Assembly (NCBI RefSeq): GCF_014298075.1
Contig: NZ_CP060418.1
Location: 3,286,001-3,350,000 of the forward strand
Length of the DNA: 64,000 nucleotides
Direction: 5' to 3'
Source of the DNA: Enterobacter sp. JUb54
GTDB taxonomy: Bacteria; Pseudomonadota; Gammaproteobacteria; Enterobacterales; Enterobacteriaceae
The notes under the pieces were generated by a model that was not told where the DNA came from, ran no database searches, and saw nothing but the letters and a program-made list of their open reading frames with translations. Both the position numbers and the translations under genes were made by a program. Below are positions 53,488-63,435 of the stretch, piece by piece (the first letter of the stretch is position 1; every line of letters starts with the position of its first letter).

Positions 53488-54411
53488 TCATCGCGATCCG
53501 GTAATCTCCTCTTTGGGCAGGCCGGTAATTCGCAGAACCCTCTCCAGCGCAAGTCCTTCCGCCAGCAGGGTGCGGGCAATACGCACCGCTTCCGCACGCT
53601 GGCCTTCGAGCCGCCCTTCAAGCCGCCCTTCCTGCTTTCCTTTTCGGCGTCCTGCTTCACGAAGTCTTTCCGCAATCGTCATCAGCTCCTCCTTGTGTTG
53701 CGGTACCCGTCGGGCAATTTCCTGAATAAACTGGCCAAAACGGCGAGTATCGCCGGAATACACCAGGTAATTAAACAGCGTTTTCAACTGGCTGTCATTA
53801 GTATATTCCTTAACCAAAATGAAAATAAGCTGCTCGGTTAACCCCGACAGATCGCGCCGGCGGATATGCTTTTGCATGAACTCCAGCAGCGCGACGCGGC
53901 GGTGCCGGGCGATCTCGTCATCTGGGATCACCGTAATATCCACCAGCGGAAAAGCCGTGGCATAAAGTTCATGGGCCTCAGCCGGATGGCTGAAGTCATC
54001 GAGCCAGCATAACGAGTGAGGATATGGGGTCGCGATACCGTGATAGAACAGCATCGGTATCACCAGCGGCAGGCGCTGATGCCCGGCATCGAGATGGCGC
54101 TGCATAGCGGCAATGGCATAACGCATCAGCCGGAACGCCATATGCGCGTCCGGCGAACTTTGGTGCTCTATAACGACATAAATATAACCATCGCCAGCGG
54201 TCGTTTTTAGCGACCACAGCACATCGGCGTAACAGGCGCGCAGGTCCTCTTCAATAAAGCTCGCGGATTCAAGCTGCAGCGTCTCCAGGTCGCAACGTTG
54301 GCGTAGCGAAGCAGGCAGATGGATCTCGAGAAAATCGCGAGCCGTATCCTGATGCCGCAAAAATCGCTTAAAAACCGCATCATGCGGCGTCGACGTTGCG
54401 TTTTTTTTCAT
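53488..54411 (-). CDS. Rpn-family recombination-promoting nuclease (PD-(D/E)XK)
   Basis: A 307-residue protein of the RpnA/YhgA-like (formerly transposase_31) family. The N-terminal nuclease domain has [30 protein letters not shown] and [23 protein letters not shown], matching the D...ExQ pattern of this PD-(D/E)XK branch. A helical linker and a charged C-terminal tail with near-repeats ([18 protein letters not shown]) follow. E. coli relatives cut DNA and promote RecA-independent recombination. In E. coli a related gene lies in the yji region as a degraded copy; this one appears intact. Confidence 0.9.
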   Translation of the reverse strand: MKKNATSTPHDAVFKRFLRHQDTARDFLEIHLPASLRQRCDLETLQLESASFIEEDLRACYADVLWSLKTTAGDGYIYVVIEHQSSPDAHMAFRLMRYAIAAMQRHLDAGHQRLPLVIPMLFYHGIATPYPHSLCWLDDFSHPAEAHELYATAFPLVDITVIPDDEIARHRRVALLEFMQKHIRRRDLSGLTEQLIFILVKEYTNDSQLKTLFNYLVYSGDTRRFGQFIQEIARRVPQHKEELMTIAERLREAGRRKGKQEGRLEGRLEGQRAEAVRIARTLLAEGLALERVLRITGLPKEEITGSR

Positions 54412-54638
54412 TGTGGCCTGCCCGTGCGACGGATAATGACCACGACTCTACTTGCCAGCAAACCTTAAGACACCTCACCGTTTCAGGGTTTGCGAGCCGG
54501 GCCGGAAACGCTTTTTCCCCGACGGTAATCACAACATATTTTCTGCAGCCTGCTCGCAGAAATTCACCAAAACAGACCGAAGACAGCCCCGGGCAGGCGT
54601 GCTATAAACGAGCCATCCCCTCAGCACAGGAGCGTGCC

Positions 54639-55451
54639 GTGAGCCACACCCGTGATATTGCGCAGACCTTCTGGCGCGACGAGACACTGCCCTGGCTGGA
54701 GCTGCGCAGCACCCGGCATAGCCGTCAGGCCTATAAACGCCATCGCCATCCGCAGCTGTCGCTGGGGGCCATTATCGCCGGGGAAACCTGCTGCCAGTGC
54801 GACGGGCAAACGTATCTGCTGCAGCCGGGCGATCTGATCGTTATCCCGGCCGACGCTCCGCACAGCTGTAACCCGTGCGACGGTCGGCCACGCAGCTACC
54901 ATATGCTGTATCTCGACGTGACGTGGTGCCTGCAGCAGCTGCCGCCTCTCCCGCGCAAGACGCAACTGCATGCGCCGCAACCGGTGATCCGGGACCCTCA
55001 GCTTTTCGAGCGCTATCAGCAGATAGTGACCCTGATGACGCAGCAGCAAACGGCAGAGCTGCCCGCGCTGGTGGCGCAATTGCTTCGCTCGCTGCCGCTG
55101 TCCCCCACCGACGTGCCGCCGCTGCGCGACACCAGCTCGCAGCTTTTTCATCGCCTGGCGACTGACCCGCAGGCTCCGCCTTCACTCGATGCCCTGGCCC
55201 ACGAGTTCGCCCTGCGTAAAGAGACGCTGATCCGCACCTTCAAGCAGGATACCGGCCTGACCCCCGCCAGTTATATGAACATGACGCGCATCGAATTTGC
55301 CAAAGCGCGGCTGCGCGCCGGGGATGAAATCGCCGACGTCGGCTATCAGGCCGGTTTTGCCGACCAGAGCCACTTCCATAAAACCTTTGTCAGCTATACC
55401 GCCGCCACCCCGCGTCAGTACGCCGCAAGACCGATCAATATCAAACAATAA
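54639..55451 (+). CDS. AraC-family regulator next to a LysE exporter
   Basis: A 270-residue regulator with a cupin sensor (about residues 25-100, HRHPQLSLGAIIAGETCCQCDGQTYLLQPGDLIVIPADAPHSCNP) and C-terminal helix-turn-helices (SLDALAHEFALRKETLIRTFKQDTG and EIADVGYQAGFADQSHFHKTFVSYTAATPRQY). The GTG start after CAGGAG was chosen; the open frame extends upstream over sequence with no family similarity. It is followed after 50 bp by a LysE-type exporter, its likely target. Confidence 0.9.
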   Translation: MSHTRDIAQTFWRDETLPWLELRSTRHSRQAYKRHRHPQLSLGAIIAGETCCQCDGQTYLLQPGDLIVIPADAPHSCNPCDGRPRSYHMLYLDVTWCLQQLPPLPRKTQLHAPQPVIRDPQLFERYQQIVTLMTQQQTAELPALVAQLLRSLPLSPTDVPPLRDTSSQLFHRLATDPQAPPSLDALAHEFALRKETLIRTFKQDTGLTPASYMNMTRIEFAKARLRAGDEIADVGYQAGFADQSHFHKTFVSYTAATPRQYAARPINIKQ

Positions 55452-55501
55452 GTCATGTTTTCTCTGACGTAGGCTGACCACTGATTTGTTCAGAGGTCGC
55501 T

Positions 55502-56164
55502 ATGGATATGTTAACGTCGCTTTTCCCGCCCGCCTTTCCGGCGCTGGCGCTCTCCCACTTCGTTGCCCTGCTCAGCCCAGGACCCGATTTCTTTTTGCTG
55601 ATGGGTTACGCCCTGCGCTATCGCCTGCGCGGCAGCGTCGGCCTGTGCCTTGGCATCGCCGTCGGCAACGGGCTGTACATTGTGCTGGCGATTATCGGCT
55701 GGGGCGTACTGCGTCAGGCTCCGCTGCTGTTTACGGTGGTTGAACTGCTGGGCGCGGCCTACCTGCTGTGGATTGGCCGCCAGTTGCTGAAAAGCGCCCC
55801 GGCCACTCTGGAGTGGCAGGCCGCGCGCGCTTGCCGTCCCTCGCCGGGTAAACAGCTGCTGCTGGGGCTGGGTTCATCGCTGCTCAATCCCAAGAACGTC
55901 CTGTTTTATCTGGCATTAATGACCTCGCTGCTCGGTCCCGATGTCACCTTGCTCCAGCAGACAAGCTGCGGCATCTGGATGGTCAGCGTGGTGCTGATAT
56001 GGGATCTGTTGCTGGTCTCGCTGATGGCGCTGGGGCCAGTCCAGCATCGCTTATCCGGCGTGATCTGGCGCGTCGAGCGGACGGCGGGCGCGGTCCTGAC
56101 AGGTTTTGGCCTGTGGATTGTGTGGCAGTTTTTGCACGAGTCCGCCGTCAGGTTATATGCTTAA
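55502..56164 (+). CDS. LysE/RhtB-family amino acid exporter
   Basis: A 220-residue membrane protein with about six helices, the family signature [22 protein letters not shown] in the first helices and a later [19 protein letters not shown]. Such proteins export amino acids or analogues. The substrate is not predictable. It is probably controlled by the AraC-type gene just upstream. Confidence 0.92.
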   Translation: MDMLTSLFPPAFPALALSHFVALLSPGPDFFLLMGYALRYRLRGSVGLCLGIAVGNGLYIVLAIIGWGVLRQAPLLFTVVELLGAAYLLWIGRQLLKSAPATLEWQAARACRPSPGKQLLLGLGSSLLNPKNVLFYLALMTSLLGPDVTLLQQTSCGIWMVSVVLIWDLLLVSLMALGPVQHRLSGVIWRVERTAGAVLTGFGLWIVWQFLHESAVRLYA

Positions 56165-56169
56165 AGCCT

Positions 56170-57441
56170 ATGGAAAAACTCGCTGAACTGAAACGCGCCA
56201 AACTGCTGGCGCTGTCGCTACTGCTGATTGCGGTCGCCATTTTTATCACCACGCTGCTGCTGCCACCGACGCCGTGGGTCAGCGCGCTGAAGGCTGTCTC
56301 CGAAGCGGCGATGGTCGGAGCGCTGGCCGACTGGTTTGCGGTGGTGGCGCTGTTTCGCCCGATTCCGCTGCCGTTTATCTCCCGGCATACGGCGATCATT
56401 CCCCGCAACAAAGACCGGATCGCCGATAACCTCGGCTATTTCGTGCAGGAGAAGTTTCTCGATACCCCATCGCTGGTGGCGCTGATCCGCCGCTATGAGC
56501 CGGCCCTGATGCTCGGCAACTGGTTCAGCCAGCCGGCAAACGCCCGGCGGGTGGGCCATCACCTGCTACAGGTGATGAGCGGTTTTCTGGAACTGACCGA
56601 CGACGCCCGCATTCAGCGCCTGCTGCGCCGGGCGGTGCATAAGGCCATCGATAAGGTCGACCTGACGCAGACCAGCGCCATGATGCTGGAGGGATTAACT
56701 CGCAATAACCGCCATCAGAAGCTGCTGGACTCGCTGATTTCCCAGCTTATCGCCCTGTTACAGCGCGACAGCTCGCGCGCCTTTGTGGCCCGCGGGATCG
56801 TCCGCTGGCTGGAGACCGAACACCCGCTGAAGGCCAAAATCCTGCCCACCGAATGGTTGGGCGAGCACAGCGCTGAAATGGTCACCGATGCGGTGAATAC
56901 GCTACTCGACGAGGTCACCCAGGATCGCAGCCATCAGATCCGTCAGGCCTTCGATCGGGCGACGTTGAAACTGATCGACAACCTGAAAACCGATCCGCTG
57001 ATGGCGGAAAAAGCGGAGAACATGAAGGCCTGGCTGAAAAATGATGAGACCTTTAACCGCTATCTCGGCGAGGTATGGGCCGACCTGCGGGCATGGATTA
57101 AAAACGATGTCAGCAGTGATGACTCGCGGATCCAGCAGCGGATTGCCGATGCCGGGCAGTGGTTCGGCGAGACGTTAATCCATGATGAGGCGCTGCGCGA
57201 ATCGCTGAACGAACACCTTGAGCAGGCGGCCCATCGGGTTGCTCCGGAGTTCGCCACCTTCCTGACCCGTCATATCAGCGATACGGTGAAGAGCTGGGAC
57301 GCGCGGGATATGTCGCGGCAGATTGAACTCAATATCGGCAAAGACCTGCAGTATATCCGCATCAACGGCACCCTGGTCGGCGGCAGCATCGGCCTGGTCC
57401 TGTGGTTGCTCTCGCAGATCCCGGCGCTGTTCCTGCATTAA
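56170..57441 (+). CDS. yjiN: DUF445 inner-membrane protein YjiN
   Basis: A 423-residue protein with an N-terminal transmembrane helix, a central DUF445 region ([53 protein letters not shown]), a long helical part and a C-terminal membrane segment ([24 protein letters not shown]). Length and motifs agree with E. coli YjiN. Function unknown. The start [11 protein letters not shown] lies 5 nt after the LysE gene; a longer open frame within that gene is rejected. Confidence 0.94.
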   Translation: MEKLAELKRAKLLALSLLLIAVAIFITTLLLPPTPWVSALKAVSEAAMVGALADWFAVVALFRPIPLPFISRHTAIIPRNKDRIADNLGYFVQEKFLDTPSLVALIRRYEPALMLGNWFSQPANARRVGHHLLQVMSGFLELTDDARIQRLLRRAVHKAIDKVDLTQTSAMMLEGLTRNNRHQKLLDSLISQLIALLQRDSSRAFVARGIVRWLETEHPLKAKILPTEWLGEHSAEMVTDAVNTLLDEVTQDRSHQIRQAFDRATLKLIDNLKTDPLMAEKAENMKAWLKNDETFNRYLGEVWADLRAWIKNDVSSDDSRIQQRIADAGQWFGETLIHDEALRESLNEHLEQAAHRVAPEFATFLTRHISDTVKSWDARDMSRQIELNIGKDLQYIRINGTLVGGSIGLVLWLLSQIPALFLH

Positions 57442-57484
57442 GCGACCAAAACGGTGGCCCCGCCGCGCTGGCAGGGCCCTGCAG

Positions 57485-58675
57485 TTAGCCGATGCGGGTA
57501 AAGCCAGCATCCAGATCGGCAATCAGGTCATCAACATCTTCCAGCCCGATATGTACCCTGATCAGCGTCCCGCTGAAATCAACATCCCCGGCCGGGCGAA
57601 TGCTGTTCAGCTCCTCCGGCTGGTTCGCCAGAATCAGTGACTCAAACCCGCCCCAGGAGTAGGCCATATGGAACAAGGTAAAGTTATCGAGAAACGCCGC
57701 CAGTTGCTCGTCGGTCAGCCGTTTTTTCAGGATGAAAGAGAACAAACCTGAACTGCCCGTGAAGTCACGTTGAAAACAGGCGTGTCCGGGGCATTCGGCC
57801 AGCGCCGGGTGATTCACCCGAGCCACCTCCGGTCGCGCCGACAGCCAGCGCGCGATCTGGATGCTGCTCGTTTCATGTTGTTTAAGACGCACCGCCAGCG
57901 TGCGTAACCCACGGCTGCCGTTATAGGCAGTGTCGGCATCCAGCGTCTGGCCCATCAGGTAGGAGTTTTCGCGTAAACGATCCCAGCAGCGGGCGTTGGA
58001 CACCGCCGTCCCCAGCATCGCATCCGAATGGCCAACGATGTACTTGGTGCCTGCCTGAATAGAGATATCCACGCCGAGATCCAACGCCCTGAACAGCACG
58101 CCTGCCGCCCAGGTGTTATCGATCATGATGACGATCTCCGGATTCACCGCGCGGATCGCTTGCACCATGCCCGGTACATCCTGTACTTCCATGGTGATCG
58201 AGCTGGGGGACTCCAGAAAGACCACTTTCGTTTCAGGGCGCAGCAGGCGAGTAATGTCTGCGCCGATCAACGGATCGTAATAGGTGGTTTCTACGTTGAA
58301 TTTGCTGAGGATCTTATTGCAAAAATCCTGCGTCGGTTCATAGGCCGCGCCGGTCATCAGGATATGGTCGCCGCTTTGTACAAACGCCAGAATGGCATTG
58401 GTCACCGCCGCAGCGCCACACGGATAAAGCGCGCAGCCCGCGCCGCCTTCCAGCTCGCTCATTGCCTGCTGAAACGCAAAATGGGTGTAGGTCCCGCGGC
58501 GGCCGTAAAACAACTCGCCGTTGGCACGATTGGCGGTGGCGAATTTTTTGTCTTTCACCGTCTCAAAGACCAGTGAAGAGGCGCGCTGGATAACCGGATT
58601 CACCGCGCCCTGGGTGTAGCGCTTGTCGCGTCCGGCGATAACTAACTGCGTGTCGAGTTTGAGTTTCTTGTTCAT
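57485..58675 (-). CDS. MetC-type cystathionine beta-lyase paralogue (PLP C-S lyase)
   Basis: A 396-residue Cys/Met-metabolism PLP enzyme closely resembling MetC through [49 protein letters not shown] and the PLP lysine in [15 protein letters not shown]. Its C-terminus ([24 protein letters not shown]) is nearly the same as MetC. It would beta-eliminate cystathionine or other S-conjugates to pyruvate, ammonia and a thiol. The normal chromosomal metC lies elsewhere in enterobacteria, so this is a paralogue, here joined to a DAACS symporter 37 nt upstream and a divergent LysR gene. Confidence 0.92.
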   Translation of the reverse strand: MNKKLKLDTQLVIAGRDKRYTQGAVNPVIQRASSLVFETVKDKKFATANRANGELFYGRRGTYTHFAFQQAMSELEGGAGCALYPCGAAAVTNAILAFVQSGDHILMTGAAYEPTQDFCNKILSKFNVETTYYDPLIGADITRLLRPETKVVFLESPSSITMEVQDVPGMVQAIRAVNPEIVIMIDNTWAAGVLFRALDLGVDISIQAGTKYIVGHSDAMLGTAVSNARCWDRLRENSYLMGQTLDADTAYNGSRGLRTLAVRLKQHETSSIQIARWLSARPEVARVNHPALAECPGHACFQRDFTGSSGLFSFILKKRLTDEQLAAFLDNFTLFHMAYSWGGFESLILANQPEELNSIRPAGDVDFSGTLIRVHIGLEDVDDLIADLDAGFTRIG

Positions 58676-58712
58676 AACGTCTCCTGTGACATCCTTTTAT
58701 CCGTGGGCAAAT

Positions 58713-59945
58713 TTATGCGGCAGCCGCCGTGGAATTCAGCTCAGTGTGTGCCTGCTTTTTTCCGGCGAAGCGCTCCACAATTTGCGCGGCGTTCAAATCA
58801 TGAATTACGTTGATCAGGGTAGCCGGGGCATCGGTGATGGTGCCGAGCACCACCAGCATCGGGATCGCTTCCATCGGCAGTCCCAGCGTGGTGACAATAA
58901 AAATTTCCCCGAGGAAGGCCCCGCCCGGCACACCGCCGACGATGATGGCGGAGAGCACGGCGATCAGCATGGTCAGGAAGAAGGTTTCGGTGGTGAATTC
59001 CATCCCCAGCACCGAATAGATAAAGACGATCTTCAGCGCGGCAATCATCGCCACCCCGCCCTTATTGAGATTCACCAGCAGCGGAATAGAGACATCGACG
59101 ATTTCCGGGTTAATGCCCATCGCTTTACCGGCACGCAGCGTGACGGGCAGCGTCCCTAATGAGGAGCAGGTTCCGAGCGCGGTCGCAGAAGGTTCCACCG
59201 CATTGCGCCAGAACGCCTTCACTGCCGGTATGCCGCCCCCGATCCAGGAATATAAAATGGACCCGAAGATAAAATAGACCAGCGTGGCCACCATAAACAG
59301 GCCAATCGCCCGCGCAAAGGTCAGCAACAGCCCGGAATCCTGGCTGGCCATCGTCGCGGCGAAGTAGCAGCCGAGGCCGATTGGCGCGACTTTCATAATG
59401 ATCGAGACAATCTTCATAATGACGGTATTGGCATCTTCCAGCAGCGAGGCGATGCGTTTACCCACCTGCTCAGATTGCCCAATGGCGACGCCGGCAATAA
59501 TCGCCATCACGATCAGCGCCAGAATATTGGACTTCGAAAACAGCCCAATAAAATCGCTGGTGGTAATCATGCTGACAAAATCCATCTGCCCGCTGCCCGC
59601 CTGTACCGACTGCGAGAGATCGATAGTGACGCCCTGCGCCGGGTTGTACCATAACGCCAGCGCCACGATACCTGCTGCCGGAATAAACGCCATCGCGATC
59701 GAGACAATAAAGATAATCGCCATAATACGCCCCAGCCTTTTCAGGTCGGTCATACTGGCAATCGACGACATCACGCTGATACCCACCAGCGGAACAATAA
59801 TCATAAATAACAGGTTGAGGAATATCTGACCTATCGGTTGCAGTTTACCAGCCAGCCCCGGGGCGTAAATACCTGTCAGGCCGCCAATCACCAGAGCAAT
59901 TAATAAAATAATAGAAGATTTGTAGGGTTCGAGTCGTGACCACAT
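58713..59945 (-). CDS. Dicarboxylate/amino acid:cation symporter (DAACS family)
   Basis: A 410-residue transporter of the GltP/DctA/TcyP family with about eight helices and two re-entrant loops. The signature serine-rich stretch SATALGTCSSLGTLPVTLRAGKA and the later LVNLNKGGVAM and GGVPGGAFLGEIFI parts are present. It precedes the MetC-type lyase in the same operon, so a sulfur amino acid such as cystine or cystathionine is a reasonable cargo (inference). Confidence 0.91.
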   Translation of the reverse strand: MWSRLEPYKSSIILLIALVIGGLTGIYAPGLAGKLQPIGQIFLNLLFMIIVPLVGISVMSSIASMTDLKRLGRIMAIIFIVSIAMAFIPAAGIVALALWYNPAQGVTIDLSQSVQAGSGQMDFVSMITTSDFIGLFSKSNILALIVMAIIAGVAIGQSEQVGKRIASLLEDANTVIMKIVSIIMKVAPIGLGCYFAATMASQDSGLLLTFARAIGLFMVATLVYFIFGSILYSWIGGGIPAVKAFWRNAVEPSATALGTCSSLGTLPVTLRAGKAMGINPEIVDVSIPLLVNLNKGGVAMIAALKIVFIYSVLGMEFTTETFFLTMLIAVLSAIIVGGVPGGAFLGEIFIVTTLGLPMEAIPMLVVLGTITDAPATLINVIHDLNAAQIVERFAGKKQAHTELNSTAAAA

Positions 59946-60025
59946 AACCGGTACCTTTAATTAAAATTATATTGATGAGATGAAATTCACAAAGTAATAA
60001 CTTTCTGGGCCGCCTCCTTTTATTT

Positions 60026-60041
60026 TGTGATGCAACTCACT
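60026..60041. promoter_or_regulatory. CRP-like site in the symporter/LysR divergent promoter
   Basis: TGTGATGCAACTCACT matches TGTGA-N6-TCACA at nine of ten positions. It lies between the symporter and LysR start codons. A second dyad, TGTGA-N8-TCACA, about 40 bp further on has the wrong spacing for CRP and may belong to the LysR protein. Confidence 0.6.
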
Positions 60042-60167
60042 TAACTTGTTATTTTTTCATTTTGCCAGCAAGTTGTTTCCTGTGATTCAATAGTCACATG
60101 ATTTACACGCGAATGTAACGGCTCATTCGTACCGTTTTTGCAAATCACTTGTGAATTAAAGGAAAGA

Positions 60168-61094
60168 ATGAGCAATCCTGTCTCGTTAAAGCACCTGGAG
60201 TTTTTTATTAAGATTGTCGACTGCGGAGGACTATCAGAAGCCGCCGCACAGCTTAACGTCTCCCCCTCGGCGGTCAGCAAAAGCCTCTCCGCGATGGAAG
60301 ATACTCTGGGAACCACCTTAATTAAACGCACCACCCGCAGTATTACCCTGACCGATGCCGGGCAATATTTGTTTAATCGCGCCAATAAGTTACTAAAAGA
60401 GTTTGATGACACCTTAAATACCACCTCCGGCTATTATCACAGTCCGCAGGGTGAATTACGTATTACCTGTTCTATTGCCTTTGGTTACTCCCGGTTGGTC
60501 AACCTGGTGGATAAATATCGTCAGCAATATCCCGATGTGAATCTCTATATCGATTTGAACGATAATTTCGTCAATCTCAATGACACCGATTTTGACATCG
60601 CCTTACGTATTTCCACCGCCCCGCCGCAAAACTACGCCATGCGCAAGCTGGTCCCCATCCGCTGGGCCTATTGCGCATCGCCAGGCTACCTTGCGAAGAA
60701 AGGCATGCCCGTAAGACGCAGCGATCTGGTGAATCATGACTGCCTGGTGTACCCCGGTCTGACGCCAGTCCTGAAGGTGGCCGATGAGCAGGATCGTCTG
60801 CATCAGCTGAAACTGCACATGCCGATCCAGGCCAACAGCAGCCTGGTGCTCTTAAAATCGGTCCTTGAAGATCAGGGGGTGGCCTACCTTCCTACCTATT
60901 TGATCGGCGATCATATTCAGAAAGAAGAGGTCACGCCGCTGATCCTCGATGGCACCATTACCTGCGAAACGCATACCCTGTATGCGCTCTATTTCCCCAG
61001 CAAATACAGCAATCCTAAGGTACGATCGTTTATCGATTTTCTGGTGGCAGAATTAGGCCCGGTGCCGGCATGGGACAGTTGGATCCCGCACTAG
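60168..61094 (+). CDS. LysR-family transcriptional regulator
   Basis: A 308-residue regulator with the N-terminal winged helix (KHLEFFIKIVDCGGLSEAAAQLNVSPSAVSKSLSAMEDTLGTTLIKRTTRSITLT) and a periplasmic-binding-type effector domain. It is of the CrgA/DsdC-like subgroup, with FDIALRIS and YLPTYLIGDHI. The start MSNPVSLKHLEFF follows AAAGGAAAG. Divergent from the symporter-lyase operon and probably its activator. Confidence 0.93.
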   Translation: MSNPVSLKHLEFFIKIVDCGGLSEAAAQLNVSPSAVSKSLSAMEDTLGTTLIKRTTRSITLTDAGQYLFNRANKLLKEFDDTLNTTSGYYHSPQGELRITCSIAFGYSRLVNLVDKYRQQYPDVNLYIDLNDNFVNLNDTDFDIALRISTAPPQNYAMRKLVPIRWAYCASPGYLAKKGMPVRRSDLVNHDCLVYPGLTPVLKVADEQDRLHQLKLHMPIQANSSLVLLKSVLEDQGVAYLPTYLIGDHIQKEEVTPLILDGTITCETHTLYALYFPSKYSNPKVRSFIDFLVAELGPVPAWDSWIPH

Positions 61095-61154
61095 CGCCAG
61101 CCTCCTGCGATCCGTATTTTATGGTGACTTCAGACCCCTTTTAAGGAGCTAAAA

Positions 61155-61394
61155 ATGGCTGACATCAACCTGACCTCCGCCGAACGCGACCTGTTACGCG
61201 AAAAGCTATGCGCCTACTGCGAAAAGAATTTTGACCTTGAACTGGAGCAGTTTGACGCCGAATTCTTTGTCGATTTTATCGCGAAAGAGCTGGGGCCAAT
61301 GTTCTATAACGCCGGCATTGAAGAGGCGATTCGCACCCATGTCGCCTACAGCGAACGCATTCAGGAAGAGATGGATTTGAAAAAAGTCTATTAG
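61155..61394 (+). CDS. DUF2164 family protein
   Basis: A 79-residue acidic protein matching DUF2164 (LTSAERDLLREKLCAYCEKNFDLELEQFDAEFFVDFIAKELGPMFYNAGIEEA) with a Cys-X2-Cys near the start. Function unknown. A GGAGCT site precedes the start. It lies between the LysR gene and yjiM, same strand, with about 110 nt to yjiM. Confidence 0.87.
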   Translation: MADINLTSAERDLLREKLCAYCEKNFDLELEQFDAEFFVDFIAKELGPMFYNAGIEEAIRTHVAYSERIQEEMDLKKVY

Positions 61395-61503
61395 CGCGAT
61401 GGCGCGATAGCCCGACATGGGCGGGAGATCAATAAACACGCACAATTATCATGGTTATAATGCGAACACTTTCATCATCTCCCGTGTACGGGGAAGGAAA
61501 ACC

Positions 61504-62658
61504 ATGTCGCTTATTACCGACCTGCCCGCCATTTTTGATCAGTTCTCCGAAGCCCGCCAGAAGGGCTTTCTTACCGTGATGGAACTCAAAGAGCGCAATA
61601 TTCCGCTGGTGGGGACCTACTGCACCTTTATGCCCCAGGAGATCCCGATGGCGGCGGGCGCCGTCGTTATCTCGCTGTGCTCCACCTCCGACGAAACCAT
61701 CGAAGAGGCGGAAAAAGACCTGCCGCGCAATCTCTGTCCGCTAATTAAAAGCAGCTATGGCTTTGGCAAAACGGACAAATGCCCCTACTTCTACTTTTCG
61801 GACCTCGTGGTCGGCGAAACGACCTGCGACGGCAAAAAGAAAATGTATGAATACATGGCGGAATTTAAAGCGGTCCACGTGATGCAGCTGCCAAACAGCG
61901 CCAGCGATGCCGCTTCCCGCGCGCTGTGGAAGGCGGAAATTGTGCGTTTGCAGCAGGCGGTGGAAGCGCGTTTTGGCACGCCGGTGACTGAAGCAGCGTT
62001 GCGTGAAGCCGTCGCGCTCAAGAACCGCGAGCGCCGGGCGCTGGCGAATTTCTACCGCGTCGGGCAACTGAATCCGCCCGCGCTCAGCGGCAGCGACATA
62101 CTGAAAGTGGTCTACGGCGCGACCTTTCGTTTCGACAAAACGGCACTGATCGACGAGCTTAACGCCATGGCTGAGCAGGTTCGTCAGCAGTGGCAGTCTG
62201 GCAGCACACGGCTGGCGCCGCGCCCGCGGATCCTCATCACCGGCTGCCCGATTGGCGGCGCGGCCGAAAAAGTGGTGCGCGCCATCGAAGAGCATGGCGG
62301 TTGGGTGGTCGGCTTTGAAAACTGCACCGGCGCCAAGGCCACCGAACGCTGCGTGGATGAGACCGGCGACGTCTACGACGCCCTGACCGACAAATACCTC
62401 GCCATCGGCTGCTCCTGCATCTCGCCCAACGACCAGCGCTTGACCCTGCTCAGCCAGATGGTCGAGGAGTACCAGGCGGATGGCGTCGTGGACGTGATTT
62501 TACAAGCCTGCCACACCTATGCGGTGGAATCGCTGGCGATTAAACGCCACGTCCGCCAGCAGCACAACATTCCCTATATCGCGATTGAAACCGACTATTC
62601 AACGGCTGATATCGGCCAGCTCAGCACCCGCGTCGCGGCGTTTATTGAGATGCTCTAA
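61504..62658 (+). CDS. yjiM: Double-cubane cluster-type protein YjiM (2-hydroxyacyl-CoA dehydratase-like)
   Basis: A 384-residue COG1775 protein with many cysteines placed as in double-cubane cluster proteins: GTYCTF, VISLCSTS, NLCPLIK, DKCPYFYFSD, TTCDGKKKM, ENCTG and AIGCSCIS, ILQACHTY. These proteins hold an [8Fe-9S] double-cubane centre that is charged by an ATP-driven reductase and performs low-potential two-electron reductions. E. coli has the same gene beside yjiL. The natural substrate is unknown. The start MSLITDLPAIFDQF follows GGAAGGAAAA; the longer open frame upstream is unsupported. Confidence 0.92.
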   Translation: MSLITDLPAIFDQFSEARQKGFLTVMELKERNIPLVGTYCTFMPQEIPMAAGAVVISLCSTSDETIEEAEKDLPRNLCPLIKSSYGFGKTDKCPYFYFSDLVVGETTCDGKKKMYEYMAEFKAVHVMQLPNSASDAASRALWKAEIVRLQQAVEARFGTPVTEAALREAVALKNRERRALANFYRVGQLNPPALSGSDILKVVYGATFRFDKTALIDELNAMAEQVRQQWQSGSTRLAPRPRILITGCPIGGAAEKVVRAIEEHGGWVVGFENCTGAKATERCVDETGDVYDALTDKYLAIGCSCISPNDQRLTLLSQMVEEYQADGVVDVILQACHTYAVESLAIKRHVRQQHNIPYIAIETDYSTADIGQLSTRVAAFIEML

Positions 62659-62667
62659 GGAAGGGTT

Positions 62668-63435
62668 GTGGTGTTTACAGTAGGTATTGATTCAGGTTCC
62701 ACGACGACCAAAGGCATCCTGTTGGCTGACGGCGTGATTCAGCGCCGTTTCATCTGCCCGACGCCGTTTCGCCCCGCCGACGCCATTGTCGACGCGTGGG
62801 AGGCCCTCAGCGCCGGGCTGGCCGAACGCCCTTTTTTGACCTTAACCGGCTACGGCCGCCAGCTGGTGGATTTTGCCGATAAGCAGGTGACGGAAATTTC
62901 CTGTCATGGGCTTGGAGCGCGTCTGTTGGCTCCGGCAACCCGCATGGTGATTGATATCGGCGGTCAGGACAGCAAGGTTATCCAGTTAGATGACGCCGGC
63001 AATCTCAGCGATTTCCTGATGAACGACAAATGCGCGGCGGGGACCGGGCGCTTTCTCGACGTCATTTCCCGCACCCTCGGCGCCAGCGTGGAGCAACTGG
63101 ATACCATCATCGAGGACGTCGCGCCTCACGCCATCACCAGCATGTGCACGGTCTTCGCCGAATCGGAAGTGATCAGCCTGCGCTCGGTGGGCGTTTCGCC
63201 GGAAGCGATTCTTGCCGGTGTGGTTAACGCCATGGCCAGACGCAGCGCCCATTTTATCGCCCGGTTGTCGACCGAGGGGCCGCTGCTGTTTACCGGCGGC
63301 GTCAGCCACTGCGCGACCTTTGCCCGCATGCTGGAAAACCATCTCGGCATGACGGTGCACCGCCACCCGGATGCCCAGTTCGCCGGCGCCGTGGGCGCCG
63401 CCTGCATCGGCCAGCGCCAGAGGCGGCAACGATGA
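62668..63435 (+). CDS. yjiL: ATP-dependent activator/reductase YjiL (BcrAD/BadFG ATPase)
   Basis: A 255-residue ASKHA-fold ATPase that donates low-potential electrons to YjiM. ATP-binding motifs are GIDSGSTTTKGILLADG and IDIGGQDSKVI. The cysteines that bridge a [4Fe-4S] cluster between two monomers are in NDKCAAGTGRF and SMCTVFAESE. Start codon is GTG; two adjacent GTGs exist and the second has better spacing from AAGGAAGGG. It lies 9 nt after yjiM and overlaps the next gene (ATGA). Confidence 0.95.
   Translation: MVFTVGIDSGSTTTKGILLADGVIQRRFICPTPFRPADAIVDAWEALSAGLAERPFLTLTGYGRQLVDFADKQVTEISCHGLGARLLAPATRMVIDIGGQDSKVIQLDDAGNLSDFLMNDKCAAGTGRFLDVISRTLGASVEQLDTIIEDVAPHAITSMCTVFAESEVISLRSVGVSPEAILAGVVNAMARRSAHFIARLSTEGPLLFTGGVSHCATFARMLENHLGMTVHRHPDAQFAGAVGAACIGQRQRRQR

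Noticed and set aside
54396..54638. N-terminal extension of the AraC regulator
   Set aside because: It overlaps the 5' end of the divergent Rpn gene and lacks family similarity; a GTG with a good ribosome-binding site gives the normal length.
60081..60098. Dyad TGTGA-N8-TCACA as a second CRP site
   Set aside because: CRP needs a 6-bp spacer; 8 bp is incompatible, so it was only mentioned as a possible LysR site.
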